64,000 nucleotides of DNA from Candidatus Heimdallarchaeota archaeon (GTDB taxonomy: Archaea > Asgardarchaeota > Heimdallarchaeia > Hodarchaeales > Hodarchaeaceae). The stretch is from positions 2,293,921 through 2,357,920 of the forward strand of contig CP070695.1 of NCBI GenBank assembly GCA_020353515.1, read 5' to 3'. Positions 19,627 to 27,064 of the stretch are shown here, piece after piece; the stretch's first letter is position 1, and every line of letters begins with the position of its first letter. Position numbers and translations under genes: made by a program. The notes beneath the pieces are model-generated. The model was not told the origin of the DNA and did not search any database. It saw nothing but the letters and a program-made list of their open reading frames with translations.

Positions 19627-19728
19627 GCGCCGATAGTCTAGTTTGGCAGGACTCCAGCCTCCCAAGCTGGTGACCCGGGTTCAAATTCAATCCTCTATTG
19701 AGAATTCCTGAAAATCCCGGTCGGCGCA
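19627..19728 (+). tRNA. tRNA-Gly(CCC) with a T-loop intron
   Basis: Acceptor strands GCGCCGA (19627-19633) and TCGGCGC (19721-19727) pair fully; A19728 is the discriminator. The anticodon arm is CCAGC-CTCCCAA-GCTGG, anticodon CCC. The T arm is interrupted: CCGGG (19675-19679) plus TTCAAA is followed by ~29 extra bases before T-CCCGG (19715-19720). The insert (about 19686-19714) forms a hairpin, TCAAT-CCTCT-ATTGA, as expected for an archaeal intron cut by the splicing endonuclease. Exact boundaries are ambiguous by a few bases because of the A run. The position corresponds to about 59/60, not the canonical 37/38. Confidence 0.88.
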
Positions 19729-19756
19729 TCCTCCAAGTCAAGAAACTGATGTTGCT

Positions 19757-20047
19757 ATGATAGTTCATCTCCAATTTTTAGGATCTCTACAATATGATTT
19801 AAAACAACAATCCTTACCCTTTCAGATTTCTTCAGAGAGATCCTTGCGAGAAATTGTCTCAGAAATTATACAGGATCCGCAATTCAAGGAACTAAAGAGT
19901 TTTTTTTCTGAGTCACTTGAAACTAAACGTTCTCTCTTAGTTTTCATTAATCAGCAAGAGATATCAGTATTAAACGGGATGAATACAAAGGTGAAAGGTG
20001 AGGATATCATTACTTTCATACCAGTCATTCATGGAGGAGCTTTTTGA
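19757..20047 (+). CDS. Urm1/MoaD-like beta-grasp protein with GG-AF C-terminus
   Basis: A 96-residue ubiquitin-like fold protein of the MoaD/ThiS/Urm1/SAMP group, which carry sulfur as a C-terminal thiocarboxylate or act as protein modifiers. The end reads 'FIPVIHGGAF'; the 'I-H-GG' stretch is like Urm1 ('LHGG'), but two residues, AF, follow the diglycine. Activation by an E1-like enzyme needs a free GG end, so either the last two residues are trimmed by a protease, as for ubiquitin precursors, or the protein is not used this way. It lies between tRNA-Gly and argF. The Ncs6-type tRNA thiolase at 58227 is a possible functional partner. Confidence 0.8.
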   Translation: MIVHLQFLGSLQYDLKQQSLPFQISSERSLREIVSEIIQDPQFKELKSFFSESLETKRSLLVFINQQEISVLNGMNTKVKGEDIITFIPVIHGGAF

Positions 20048-20080
20048 CAAGATAAATGGTATTTATTGAAGTGATTGAAT

Positions 20081-21007
20081 ATGACGATAAATATGAAAGG
20101 ACGGTCCTTGTTAACACTTAAAGATCTTACTACCGATGAATTTCGGTTTTTACTTGATGAGACGTTGAAATTCAAAGGAAATAGGGCTCAACATGTGAAG
20201 GATCAACCACTAAGAGGAAAAACATTAGGAATGATTTTTCAAAAACGATCTACCAGGACTCGTGTATCAACAGAAACAGCAATGGTCGAGTTAGGGGGGC
20301 ATGCACTGTTTTTAGGAAAAGATGACATTCAATTAGGGGTTAATGAATCACTATTTGACACAGCGAAAGTTCTAGGTCGCATGGTATCTGGAATTCTTGC
20401 CCGTGTTTTTGATCATTCTGATGTAGAAGTGTTAGCTAAACATTCAGGAGTTCCCGTAATCAATGCGCTCTCAGATCTGTTTCATCCTCTTCAAGGACTA
20501 GCAGATGTAATGACGATCGAAGAACATCTTGGGAAATTAAAGGGGGTTAATATCGCATGGATTGGAGATGGAAATAATGTATGTCATTCTTTGATGATTT
20601 CTTCTATAAAAATGGGGATGAATATTCATATTGCAACACCGGAAGGATATGAACCAGACTCTACCGTGTTTGATTATTGTAAGAATAATGCATCATCATC
20701 AGAACAGGTTAGGTTGACTTATGATCCTATTGTAGCAGCAACAGATGCGAATGTGGTAGTAACGGACACTTTCATTTCTATGGGTCAAGAGGCTGAAAAA
20801 CAAGAGAAATTAAAGAAGTTTAAGGGTTTCCAAGTTAATAACCAGTTAGTACAGCATGCTGATAAGGATTACATATTTCTACATTGTCTTCCTCGTCATG
20901 AAGAAGAGGTTACAGATGATGTAATTTATGGTGAGCATTCAGTCGTTTTCGATGAGGCTGAGAATCGATTACATACTGTGGCTGCAGTATTGAAGAATGT
21001 ACTATGA
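20081..21007 (+). CDS. argF: Ornithine carbamoyltransferase
   Basis: Transfers carbamoyl from carbamoyl phosphate to ornithine, giving citrulline in arginine synthesis. The carbamoyl phosphate site is visible as KRSTRTR (~50-56), the second carbamoyl phosphate loop as HPLQGLADVMT (~135-145), and the ornithine-site HCLPRHEEEV (~265-274). About 308 residues is normal. Starts are possible at TTG 20075, ATG 20081 and ATG 20093; the last gives MKGRSLLTLKDLT, closest to the family. A GAAGTGATT stretch just before 20081 may serve as ribosome binding site. No other arginine gene is adjacent. Confidence 0.93.
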   Translation: MTINMKGRSLLTLKDLTTDEFRFLLDETLKFKGNRAQHVKDQPLRGKTLGMIFQKRSTRTRVSTETAMVELGGHALFLGKDDIQLGVNESLFDTAKVLGRMVSGILARVFDHSDVEVLAKHSGVPVINALSDLFHPLQGLADVMTIEEHLGKLKGVNIAWIGDGNNVCHSLMISSIKMGMNIHIATPEGYEPDSTVFDYCKNNASSSEQVRLTYDPIVAATDANVVVTDTFISMGQEAEKQEKLKKFKGFQVNNQLVQHADKDYIFLHCLPRHEEEVTDDVIYGEHSVVFDEAENRLHTVAAVLKNVL

Positions 21008-21108
21008 GCTCCATAATACAAATCTACTTGTCTTAGGAGAAATTATTTAAATAATTGAAGTTTCTTTAAAGTCTGAAAAAAAAAGGAAGAATTGACGAGG
21101 CTATATAC

Positions 21109-21615
21109 GTGGTTATAACCCCTATTTGTAACTTTTGCGCAAAAACTGGAGTATTATGCAAAAAATGCAAACAAAAACTTCGAAAAAAGAAAATCACACA
21201 ATTAGATGTCGATGTTTCAATTGCTTTCGCAAAAGCTGAACAACGATTTCCGAAACAACTTCAAAATGTAATCTTGGATTGTGCACAGAAAGTAAATGGT
21301 TCTGTTGTGTTATTAACGCGAAATGGTAATAATATCTTGGAAAATGAAGAAATTAAACATTTCATCGAAGACGAAATCAGAAAGCCGATTGAGATTGTTG
21401 AAAGAAAGTCTGATACTAGAAAGACTTTTGCAGATTTCTTTGCACCACTGGATATTCTCGAAATTGATCAGATTTTTGCTCCTCCTGAAGGTGATATTGA
21501 GTTAAAGATCACCTTACGCGGGGATCCAGAGATGCTGAGATATCCTTTGGATCAGCTTAAACAGATCGCTGAGATGATATCAAAGAATCCTGTACGCTTA
21601 GAAATTCAAAACTAG
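21109..21615 (+). CDS. Zinc-finger plus KH-like RNA-binding protein, archaeal
   Basis: A 168-residue protein starting at GTG. Residues ~7-21 carry CNFC and CKKC, a likely zinc finger. From ~35 on the pattern resembles an archaeal family with NusA/KH-like folding ('DVSIAFAKAEQRFPKQ...'). The C-terminal region ('DIELKITLRGDPEMLRYPLDQLKQIAEMISKNPVRLEI') looks like an alpha/beta nucleic-acid-binding domain. I cannot name a precise function; an RNA- or ribosome-related role is inferred. It stands 101 bases after argF and is convergent with the next membrane protein gene (13-bp gap). Confidence 0.75.
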   Translation: MVITPICNFCAKTGVLCKKCKQKLRKKKITQLDVDVSIAFAKAEQRFPKQLQNVILDCAQKVNGSVVLLTRNGNNILENEEIKHFIEDEIRKPIEIVERKSDTRKTFADFFAPLDILEIDQIFAPPEGDIELKITLRGDPEMLRYPLDQLKQIAEMISKNPVRLEIQN

Positions 21616-21628
21616 AAAAAATTATGTC

Positions 21629-22255
21629 TTATCCTCCAAGCAAAAATGTTATTATTCCCCCTATCGACACTCCAAAAAATAGCAGAATACCCTGGATAAT
21701 ACAGAGAACTCCAACAGCTATTGATATAATGGGGGATGAGAGGACTTCTGCAATGAGAAGGTACAGGTCTTCAATTAACTTTATTGATAGATAGAGTGCA
21801 ATAAAAATTACGACAAATACAATGGCAAGTAATTGAATTGATTCAGCTCCCAGTAGAACTAATAGTCCTGCTCCTAGAAGACCAATTGCTAGGGAAATGA
21901 AAGCACCGATTCTGAAATCTTTTATTGGCCGAAGAATTAAGACTAGACTAAGGATTCCTAAACACGCAATTGTAACTAGGTCAAACGCAGGGTATTCATC
22001 AATAAATTCAGGCCCAGGATCCCCCATCGTTGACCATAAGAGCAATCCTGCTCCTATTGAAAATAATGCAAGAATTCCTACTGGAAATCCAACTAAAGAT
22101 AATTTATCAACAATACTAGACATATCATCCGAGCTTACACCTGCTAAGCGCACCAATAGCCACGATGCTGCCAGGAGGCCGCCTAGAATCAGAATAAGGA
22201 AACTCCAAAAGATGAGGTTATGTAACAAGTTATCTACAATATCGACAGCTGCCAT
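21629..22255 (-). CDS. Hypothetical membrane protein, about six helices
   Basis: An unrecognised 208-residue polytopic membrane protein. Hydrophobic segments are visible at ~14-36, ~48-72, ~88-106, ~112-130, ~136-158 and ~168-205, with only short loops. No conserved charged or catalytic motif stands out. It is convergent with the zinc-finger/KH gene and lies ~176 bases downstream of... the opposite side faces the end of the site-2 protease gene, also on the minus strand. No function is assigned. Confidence 0.8.
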   Translation of the reverse strand: MAAVDIVDNLLHNLIFWSFLILILGGLLAASWLLVRLAGVSSDDMSSIVDKLSLVGFPVGILALFSIGAGLLLWSTMGDPGPEFIDEYPAFDLVTIACLGILSLVLILRPIKDFRIGAFISLAIGLLGAGLLVLLGAESIQLLAIVFVVIFIALYLSIKLIEDLYLLIAEVLSSPIISIAVGVLCIIQGILLFFGVSIGGIITFLLGG

Positions 22256-22431
22256 TTGAATCGATTCCTAAGTAATCAGTCATTTTTTTTCTATAAAAAT
22301 AACCCAGCTCAAATAGATTAATTAATCCTTTCCTTTATTATACATTGTGTATTGGCATTTAAAATCTAAGAATATGGCTAAATATCATATACCAGCTTAT
22401 TTAATTCTTGATAATAATAAATTACGGAATT

Positions 22432-23625
22432 CTAGAGTTTTGGCCAACCCATGAAATATAGTGAAAGGAGTATATTTATTCCCATTACTCCTAATGAAAA
22501 GTATCGAATCCATGGCAAGTATTCGCTGAATTTAGGTCCTAAAAAGGCAGTTAATAACTTATCTCCATCTAAGAATGGGATTGGTAATAAATTTATCATA
22601 GCAAACATGAGATTCAACATGAAGACATATAAGATAGTATTAAGCGTCCAGTAAGGGATTAAATTTACTAGGGGAGATGGTGTAAAAAAACGAGATTTCA
22701 GGTATTCCCAGGTACGAATTCCAACAAATCCTTTGCTTGGATTATCTTCACGGGGAACAGTTTCAAGCGGGATAGGCTTTCCTCCTTTCGCAAAGTAGAA
22801 AGTGAGAGTCTGATTTGGTAAAATCGAGGAATTAGCATATTGCTGAAAATCTGCCGCTGATGAAATTGATTTTAATCCATTGGATGAATTTATTGCAATA
22901 ATGGCAAATCCTGCTTTAATACCTGCTAGAGCTGCTGGATTTTCAGGAATTGTTTCTATTATTAAAGCTCCACTTGACTCTGTATGATAAAGAGGGGAAA
23001 TTAATAGAGGAAATCCAAAAGGTAGAATCAGGATCAAGATGAAAATGACTGCAACAGCCATATTTGCTAATGCACCAGCTGCCATGATTCGTACTTTAGA
23101 TCGTCGAGATTTTTGATTGAAGACTTTTTCATCAGGCTCAACAAAAGCTCCGAAGAGTACTAGAAATATAAAGATCCCTGTACTTTTCAAATCAACCCCC
23201 TCAACACGAGCTGCGATCCCATGGGCGAATTCATGAACCACGGCTCCAATCATTATAGCTACTAAGAAATATGGGAGACTTTGAAATGATATAGTTATTC
23301 CTGGAATAACAGGAGTTACAGCGATTGCAGAGCTTGTTCCATCACCAGTTGGTAGGAAAAACAGAGGAATATTGATAGTAAAGAAAGCCAAAGCGACTAT
23401 AAGAATTCCTAATCCAGAAATCACTCCAATGTCCCAGAAAAATTTCCAAATAATTTGTCCTCTTCCAGCAAGTCGATCAATTAAATTATTCAACTTTTTT
23501 GTACGGTAGAATGCATACCCTAGACCGATTTCGGGATTTTTAACTTCAAACCAGTGAGTTCGAGCAATAGCATTTAAAGAAATCCAGCTAAATCCAACGA
23601 TTATTAAAAAAATAAGTGGATCCAT
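22432..23625 (-). CDS. Site-2 protease family zinc metalloprotease (M50) with PDZ domain
   Basis: A 397-residue intramembrane protease of the S2P type, which cuts transmembrane substrates during signalling or quality control. The zinc motif HEFAHG lies in a membrane helix (~residue 132), and the third ligand is in 'NLLPIPFLDGDKLL' (~350), matching N-x-x-P-x-x-x-L-D-G. Hydrophobic segments surround both. A PDZ-like domain (~215-300) is inserted between them. N-terminal helices at ~3-20 and ~68-95 complete the membrane core. Start is ATG at 23625, preceded by an A/T-rich stretch. No candidate substrate gene is adjacent. Confidence 0.9.
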   Translation of the reverse strand: MDPLIFLIIVGFSWISLNAIARTHWFEVKNPEIGLGYAFYRTKKLNNLIDRLAGRGQIIWKFFWDIGVISGLGILIVALAFFTINIPLFFLPTGDGTSSAIAVTPVIPGITISFQSLPYFLVAIMIGAVVHEFAHGIAARVEGVDLKSTGIFIFLVLFGAFVEPDEKVFNQKSRRSKVRIMAAGALANMAVAVIFILILILPFGFPLLISPLYHTESSGALIIETIPENPAALAGIKAGFAIIAINSSNGLKSISSAADFQQYANSSILPNQTLTFYFAKGGKPIPLETVPREDNPSKGFVGIRTWEYLKSRFFTPSPLVNLIPYWTLNTILYVFMLNLMFAMINLLPIPFLDGDKLLTAFLGPKFSEYLPWIRYFSLGVMGINILLSLYFMGWPKL

Positions 23626-23959
23626 CTTTTTTTTTCCGTTTTACTTGGTTATGATTAAAATGAAGCACTCTGTATCCAGTCGATTCAAGCTTATGGTGCG
23701 TTTCTCAGCTTAAGGTCATATTTTTCGAATGGGGCTTAATTTTGTTTGTATAATACTTGCTAAAGGATTTTTTGTCTAAAGAAAAGATTGGTGTTTTCCA
23801 TGTAACAAACCACCGATAAGCTTATAATTATCTATCGCTAAATTAATCGTTGGAAGGATCCAATGATGGCTCTAGCCCTCCCGATAAGGCCCAAAAATAG
23901 TTTTATTTAAGTCTTAAATGATGAAGATCTTGAGTTCCGAGGTTTCCTTCCTTCAATAA
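23626..23959. other. Intergenic region between S2P and coaD genes
   Basis: About 330 bases with no convincing gene. A moderately GC-rich patch at 23850-23893 and a box-C-like ATGATGA at 23919-23925 are present, but no box D follows at the right spacing, so I do not call an sRNA here. Confidence 0.3.
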
Positions 23960-24427
23960 TCAGCTTCGACTTTTTTCGTGTTCCTCCTTCCTTAATCTGG
24001 TACTACTTTCCAATGAACCATCAGTACGAACTACACGGGGTACAATGATTATTGTGAGCTTTGACTTTCCTTTTGAGGTACGTAAGCGATTAATGGTATT
24101 TGCTCCAGAACAGGTTTCTTGGGACACAATTAGAGCACCTAACTTTGCATCACTGGCTAAATTTCTATCCATTCCAGGATTTTCTATACGAGTTATTTGA
24201 CATTGCGTTTTCCTTTTCGAGAAGAAAGTTTCAACTGCAATCCGACGGACTTGGAAACTTTGGATAATCTCGCTGTAATTTTTGTGGATTTTATCTAAGT
24301 AACTTGGACTAATCAATCCAACATGGACATTTTGTCCGTAGTGTGCAGCAATATCGAGAAAAAGCTTGTGTCCCATATGTAAGCGATCGAATGTTCCACC
24401 TAGTCCAACATTTTCAAATTGTCTCAA
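23960..24427 (-). CDS. coaD: Phosphopantetheine adenylyltransferase, archaeal type
   Basis: Joins 4'-phosphopantetheine and ATP to dephospho-CoA, the penultimate step of coenzyme A synthesis. This 155-residue protein belongs to the nucleotidyltransferase superfamily: 'GLGGTFDRLHMGHKLFL' (~7-23) holds the HxGH motif (HMGH) and the preceding T/GTFD loop. The C-terminal 'SSTRLRKEE' (~141-149) matches the ISSTxIR-type ATP-binding end. Length is typical for the archaeal form. Start ATG at 24427 gives the family N-terminus directly. Confidence 0.9.
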   Translation of the reverse strand: MRQFENVGLGGTFDRLHMGHKLFLDIAAHYGQNVHVGLISPSYLDKIHKNYSEIIQSFQVRRIAVETFFSKRKTQCQITRIENPGMDRNLASDAKLGALIVSQETCSGANTINRLRTSKGKSKLTIIIVPRVVRTDGSLESSTRLRKEEHEKSRS

Positions 24428-24522
24428 ATTTTAATCTCCATGAATAAGTTCATGGCTTCCTGACTTTTATGAAAGGAAAAATTTATGAATTAAATTAACA
24501 TTGTTATACCAGCCATGAAGGA

Positions 24523-24803
24523 AAAAATTCTGCTTTTCGAGGACCAGAGGATGTATATGAATCTTGGTGCAAATAAGCAGAGAAATCCAGAGCTATTTAA
24601 TCCGATAAGATTAGAAGACGGGCTCTCGCACGAGACTGGGTGTGTCACCCAACAATGAGCGTTAGGGTTAACCCTTCTAACCGACAGGATTACTGGATCG
24701 TTAAAGCCCTTCACAAGAGAACTCGGTTGAATAAGGCCTAATGGCTGAATATGTAGCTGAGAGTTAGTGTCTAGGGCTACAGATCCTTTCATTTAGAATT
24801 TTT
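24523..24803. ncRNA. Candidate structured non-coding RNA, identity unknown
   Basis: This stretch is clearly richer in G+C than the flanks and is full of self-complementary segments: AAAAATTCT (24523-24531) with AGAATTTTT (24795-24803) closing the ends; TCTGCTT (24529-24535) with AAGCAGA (24575-24581); ACCAGAGGAT (24543-24552) with ATCTTGGT (24561-24568), one bulge; TGGGTG-TGT-CACCCA (24637-24651); GTTA+GGG (24661-24667) with CCC and TAAC (24672-24674, 24678-24681); and TGTAGC (24752-24757) with GCTACA (24776-24781). An open frame on the minus strand (24490-24792) has no protein-like composition. I looked for RNase P and SRP RNA signatures and did not find them convincingly. The strand cannot be decided. 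Confidence 0.55.
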
Positions 24804-24875
24804 AATCATTCAGAGAGAACTCATAACAAAGAGAAATAGAATAATAATCGGAGTTTTAATTCTAATTAAAAAGAT

Positions 24876-24901
24876 GTGCAGGTGTCCTGCCGATCCTGCA
24901 C
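24876..24901. repeat. Hairpin beside a T8/A8 run, downstream of dnaG
   Basis: GTGCAGG (24876-24882) pairs with CCTGCAC (24895-24901). An alternative stem GCAGG-TGT-CCTGC (24878-24890) competes because the CCTGC block occurs twice. On the minus strand a run of eight T follows the dnaG stop directly and precedes the hairpin, so the T run may be the dnaG terminator. Confidence 0.45.
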
Positions 24902-24916
24902 AAAAAAAATTGAAAC

Positions 24917-26161
24917 TTATTCAGAAAAAGTATAGACATCTATATCTAAGGGTTTCTTTGTAACATCGTGTTGTTTAGCACCAACAATAGTTTTTATTCC
25001 TCTTTCTGATGCAACATCGAGAAGTCTTTGGGTGATTATCCCATTGAAAATTATTGCTGTTACATCTTCTGTCTCGAGAATGATGTCACGAAGTTCACTG
25101 ATAGCTATGTGTTCTTTTAAAATTTCAGATTTCGATCCAAGTAAAATGGCTTCTTGTTCTGAGAGATTTTCAAGAAATTGGGCAAAATTACGTGGAATTT
25201 TTGACATCATGGAAGAACTCGGTTGAGACCTAACGATGATTGGGATTTCTTTTGGTTCTGTTTCTGACCGAGACTTGTTTGAAGATTCATCTGATTCAAT
25301 GTCTTCTGGGGAGATATTCATTTCTTTCATAATTTGTTCAATTGGGATTTTAGTACGTAAGGATTTTAGAAGCTCTTTGCTAGATAGTTCTTCAACTTCT
25401 CGATTCGGGGGAGCCCTGGCAACATAATCTAAGTCAGTAAGATGAATGAGCTCTCGGAGAATAAGATCACCACCATGGTCACCATCTAAAAAGGCGGTGG
25501 TTACTTTTTTTCGAGAGAGTTCAATAACATCAGGAGGCACATTAGTTCCTTGTACAGCAATCACATTTCGAAAACCATGTTTTAAAAGATTGACAACATC
25601 AGCTCGTCCTTCAACGATAATTAAATTGTCACTATCTTGAATACCTGGACCAGCTGGTAAATCCTCTTTCCCATATTTTTGAATAATACTAATACGAGCC
25701 TCTTTTAGAACTTCATCTAAAACAGAGATGGAATCAGGAGCTACTTCATGATCCCAAGTTTTTAGAATCTGAGATGCACGAGTAATAATCTGCCTACGTT
25801 TACTTTCACGAACATCTTCTACTTTTAATAAAGAGATCTTTCCAACACAAGGTCCAACACGATCTACAGTTTCCAAAGCAGCCGCAAGCAAAGCTGTTTC
25901 GACTCGATCGAGTGATGATGGGACGATAATGGTTCCTGTAGTTTTCCGTTGTTTTTTTTGGTATTGTAATTTTACAGCAATTCTTCCTATTCTTGATGTT
26001 TTTTGCAGTTCTCGTAAATCTAATCCCTCACCAATTAATCCCTCGGTTTGACCGAACAATGCTCCAATAATATCTGAGCGCTCTGCCACACCGTTAATAC
26101 TAAATTTTTCATGGATAAGATACTTTACAGTTGAAGTATCGATATCCTCTTCGTTTACCAT
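24917..26161 (-). CDS. dnaG: Archaeal DnaG primase-like protein
   Basis: Archaeal DnaG, a TOPRIM protein found with the RNA exosome and also able to make primers in some archaea. The TOPRIM core is visible: 'LIIVEGRADVVNLLKHG' (~180-196) with the catalytic Glu, 'AVQGTNVPP' (~202-210) and 'TTAFLDGDHGGDLI' (~220-233) with DxD. The N-terminal ~120 residues ('KYLIHEKFSINGVAERSDI') match the archaeal form, as does the final ~90-residue domain. I chose ATG 26161 because a perfect GGAGGTGA lies 7 bases upstream, although the frame is open to 26200. Exosome subunit genes lie elsewhere in this window (53830-56175). Confidence 0.93.
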   Translation of the reverse strand: MVNEEDIDTSTVKYLIHEKFSINGVAERSDIIGALFGQTEGLIGEGLDLRELQKTSRIGRIAVKLQYQKKQRKTTGTIIVPSSLDRVETALLAAALETVDRVGPCVGKISLLKVEDVRESKRRQIITRASQILKTWDHEVAPDSISVLDEVLKEARISIIQKYGKEDLPAGPGIQDSDNLIIVEGRADVVNLLKHGFRNVIAVQGTNVPPDVIELSRKKVTTAFLDGDHGGDLILRELIHLTDLDYVARAPPNREVEELSSKELLKSLRTKIPIEQIMKEMNISPEDIESDESSNKSRSETEPKEIPIIVRSQPSSSMMSKIPRNFAQFLENLSEQEAILLGSKSEILKEHIAISELRDIILETEDVTAIIFNGIITQRLLDVASERGIKTIVGAKQHDVTKKPLDIDVYTFSE

Positions 26162-26168
26162 GGTTGTT

Positions 26169-26176
26169 TCACCTCC
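26169..26176 (-). promoter_or_regulatory. Strong ribosome binding site deciding the dnaG start
   Basis: The minus strand reads GGAGGTGA, ending 7 bases before the ATG at 26161. It is the most complete Shine-Dalgarno sequence that I noticed in the window and rules against the alternative start at 26200. Confidence 0.8.
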
Positions 26177-26289
26177 AATAGTCGCTAGGTGAAACTGCAT
26201 ATATCATTATGATTGGTAAATTTTCTTTCATGGTGTACTACTATTTCTTAAGTGAATTAAATGTATAAGTATAATAATAATAATGGTGA

Positions 26290-26406
26290 TATGCGGTTCC
26301 ACTTGCGCAATTGTCTTTAATTTGTGTTTTAATGATTTTTAATCAGTGTCAAGTTGATTGAAATTGCCTCATGGATCAACATCACCTTTAAGTGGTGATT
26401 TTTTTT
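26290..26406 (+). ncRNA. Candidate small RNA ending in tandem hairpins and T8
   Basis: A TATA-like ATGTATAAGTATA near 26261-26273 is followed ~110 bases later by two adjacent hairpins: GTTGAT (26353-26358) with ATCAAC (26375-26380), then ATCACC (26381-26386) with GGTGAT (26394-26399), and a run of eight T (26399-26406). No plus-strand gene ends here: both neighbours (dnaG, histone) are on the minus strand. The unit therefore looks like a short independent transcript. The 5' end given is estimated from the TATA position. Confidence 0.35.
26381..26406 (+). terminator. Hairpin followed by T8
   Basis: Stem ATCACC/GGTGAT with a 7-base loop, directly followed by eight T. An upstream GGTGAT at 26284-26289 could pair with the same ATCACC and compete, an attenuator-like arrangement. 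Confidence 0.45.
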
Positions 26407-26581
26407 GGAATGAAATTTGATTCTATTCCTTCTACTACAAGTCCATAGAGGCTCTTTTAAATATGAATTTTTTTGTGAATAAACCTGCAGGACAAGGATT
26501 TATTCATTTTGCTTGCTATAGTAACACAAGAATTCCGAGAATTTTAAATTATGGGTACAAGGAAAAAATAAGCAGAAATTT

Positions 26582-26800
26582 TTATTTCTCAACCTTAACC
26601 TTTTTTAGGGCTAATTCGATATCTTTTTTTTCCAACGTTTTTTTTCCAGCATATTTAGCGAATTCCCAGGCCAATTTGGCTATTGAAACACCGTACTCTT
26701 CCAATTCCTTTTGTAGAGCTCTTATTGCTGATTTTGAAACCCTCCCCTCTCCTCCTCTTCGAATAATTCGATCAACAGATGAAACTGGGATCTCTACCAT
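26582..26800 (-). CDS. Archaeal histone
   Basis: A 72-residue histone-fold protein that wraps DNA as dimers and longer oligomers. The three helices are visible: 'SSVDRIIRRGGEGRVSKSAI' start (~7-26), the long central helix 'IRALQKELEEYGVSIAKLAWEFAKYAG' (split here ~27-52), and 'KTLEKKDIELALKKV' (~54-68). The DNA-contacting RxGGEGRVS-type loop is intact. There is no N-terminal tail. Start ATG at 26800 is the only sensible one and is preceded by GAGGT at ~8 bases and a TATA element at ~24 bases. An HDAC-like gene lies at 29477, but this tail-less histone is not an evident substrate. Confidence 0.95.
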   Translation of the reverse strand: MVEIPVSSVDRIIRRGGEGRVSKSAIRALQKELEEYGVSIAKLAWEFAKYAGKKTLEKKDIELALKKVKVEK

Positions 26801-26819
26801 CTGAAATACCTCTAAAAAA

Positions 26820-26827
26820 TTATATAT
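26820..26827 (-). promoter_or_regulatory. TATA box for the histone gene
   Basis: The minus strand reads ATATATAA, centred about 24 bases before the ATG at 26800. This spacing would put transcription start at or next to the start codon, a leaderless message, although a GAGGT ribosome-binding-like stretch also lies between. Confidence 0.4.
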
Positions 26828-26951
26828 CTGAAAATCTTTTTTTGAATTCGGTTCCTAAAGTTTAATAACCTTTAGAAATTCTTATTTTTAATTTGGTTGT
26901 ATTGTGATCTTATTTACTTATCTTAGGTTTGTGCAAGAATCAGCTGCATAA

Positions 26952-26961
26952 GTTTATAATG
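26952..26961 (+). promoter_or_regulatory. TATA box for the uL16/L10e gene
   Basis: GTTTATAATG fits an archaeal TATA element. It predicts transcription start near 26983 and a leader of ~80 bases before the ATG at 27065. Confidence 0.4.
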
Positions 26962-27064
26962 CTGATTAGGATGGAGCTTGAATCAGTTAAATTCAGACTC
27001 TTTCATCGAATACTTCTTTATATTCAGTTGAAAGACCGAGAAAGGATAATGGAGTTGAAATTAC

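Noticed and set aside
23919..23960. A box C (ATGATGA) followed 12 bases later by CCGA
   Set aside because: No C' or D box follows in range, and the segment runs into the coaD stop.
24490..24792. A 100-codon open frame on the minus strand between coaD and dnaG
   Set aside because: Composition and hydrophobicity are not protein-like, and the interval is better explained by RNA structure.
24523..24803. Identification of the structured region as SRP RNA or RNase P RNA
   Set aside because: The SRP helix 8 GGAAG/AGCA core and the RNase P conserved core segments were not found on either strand. The identity is left open.
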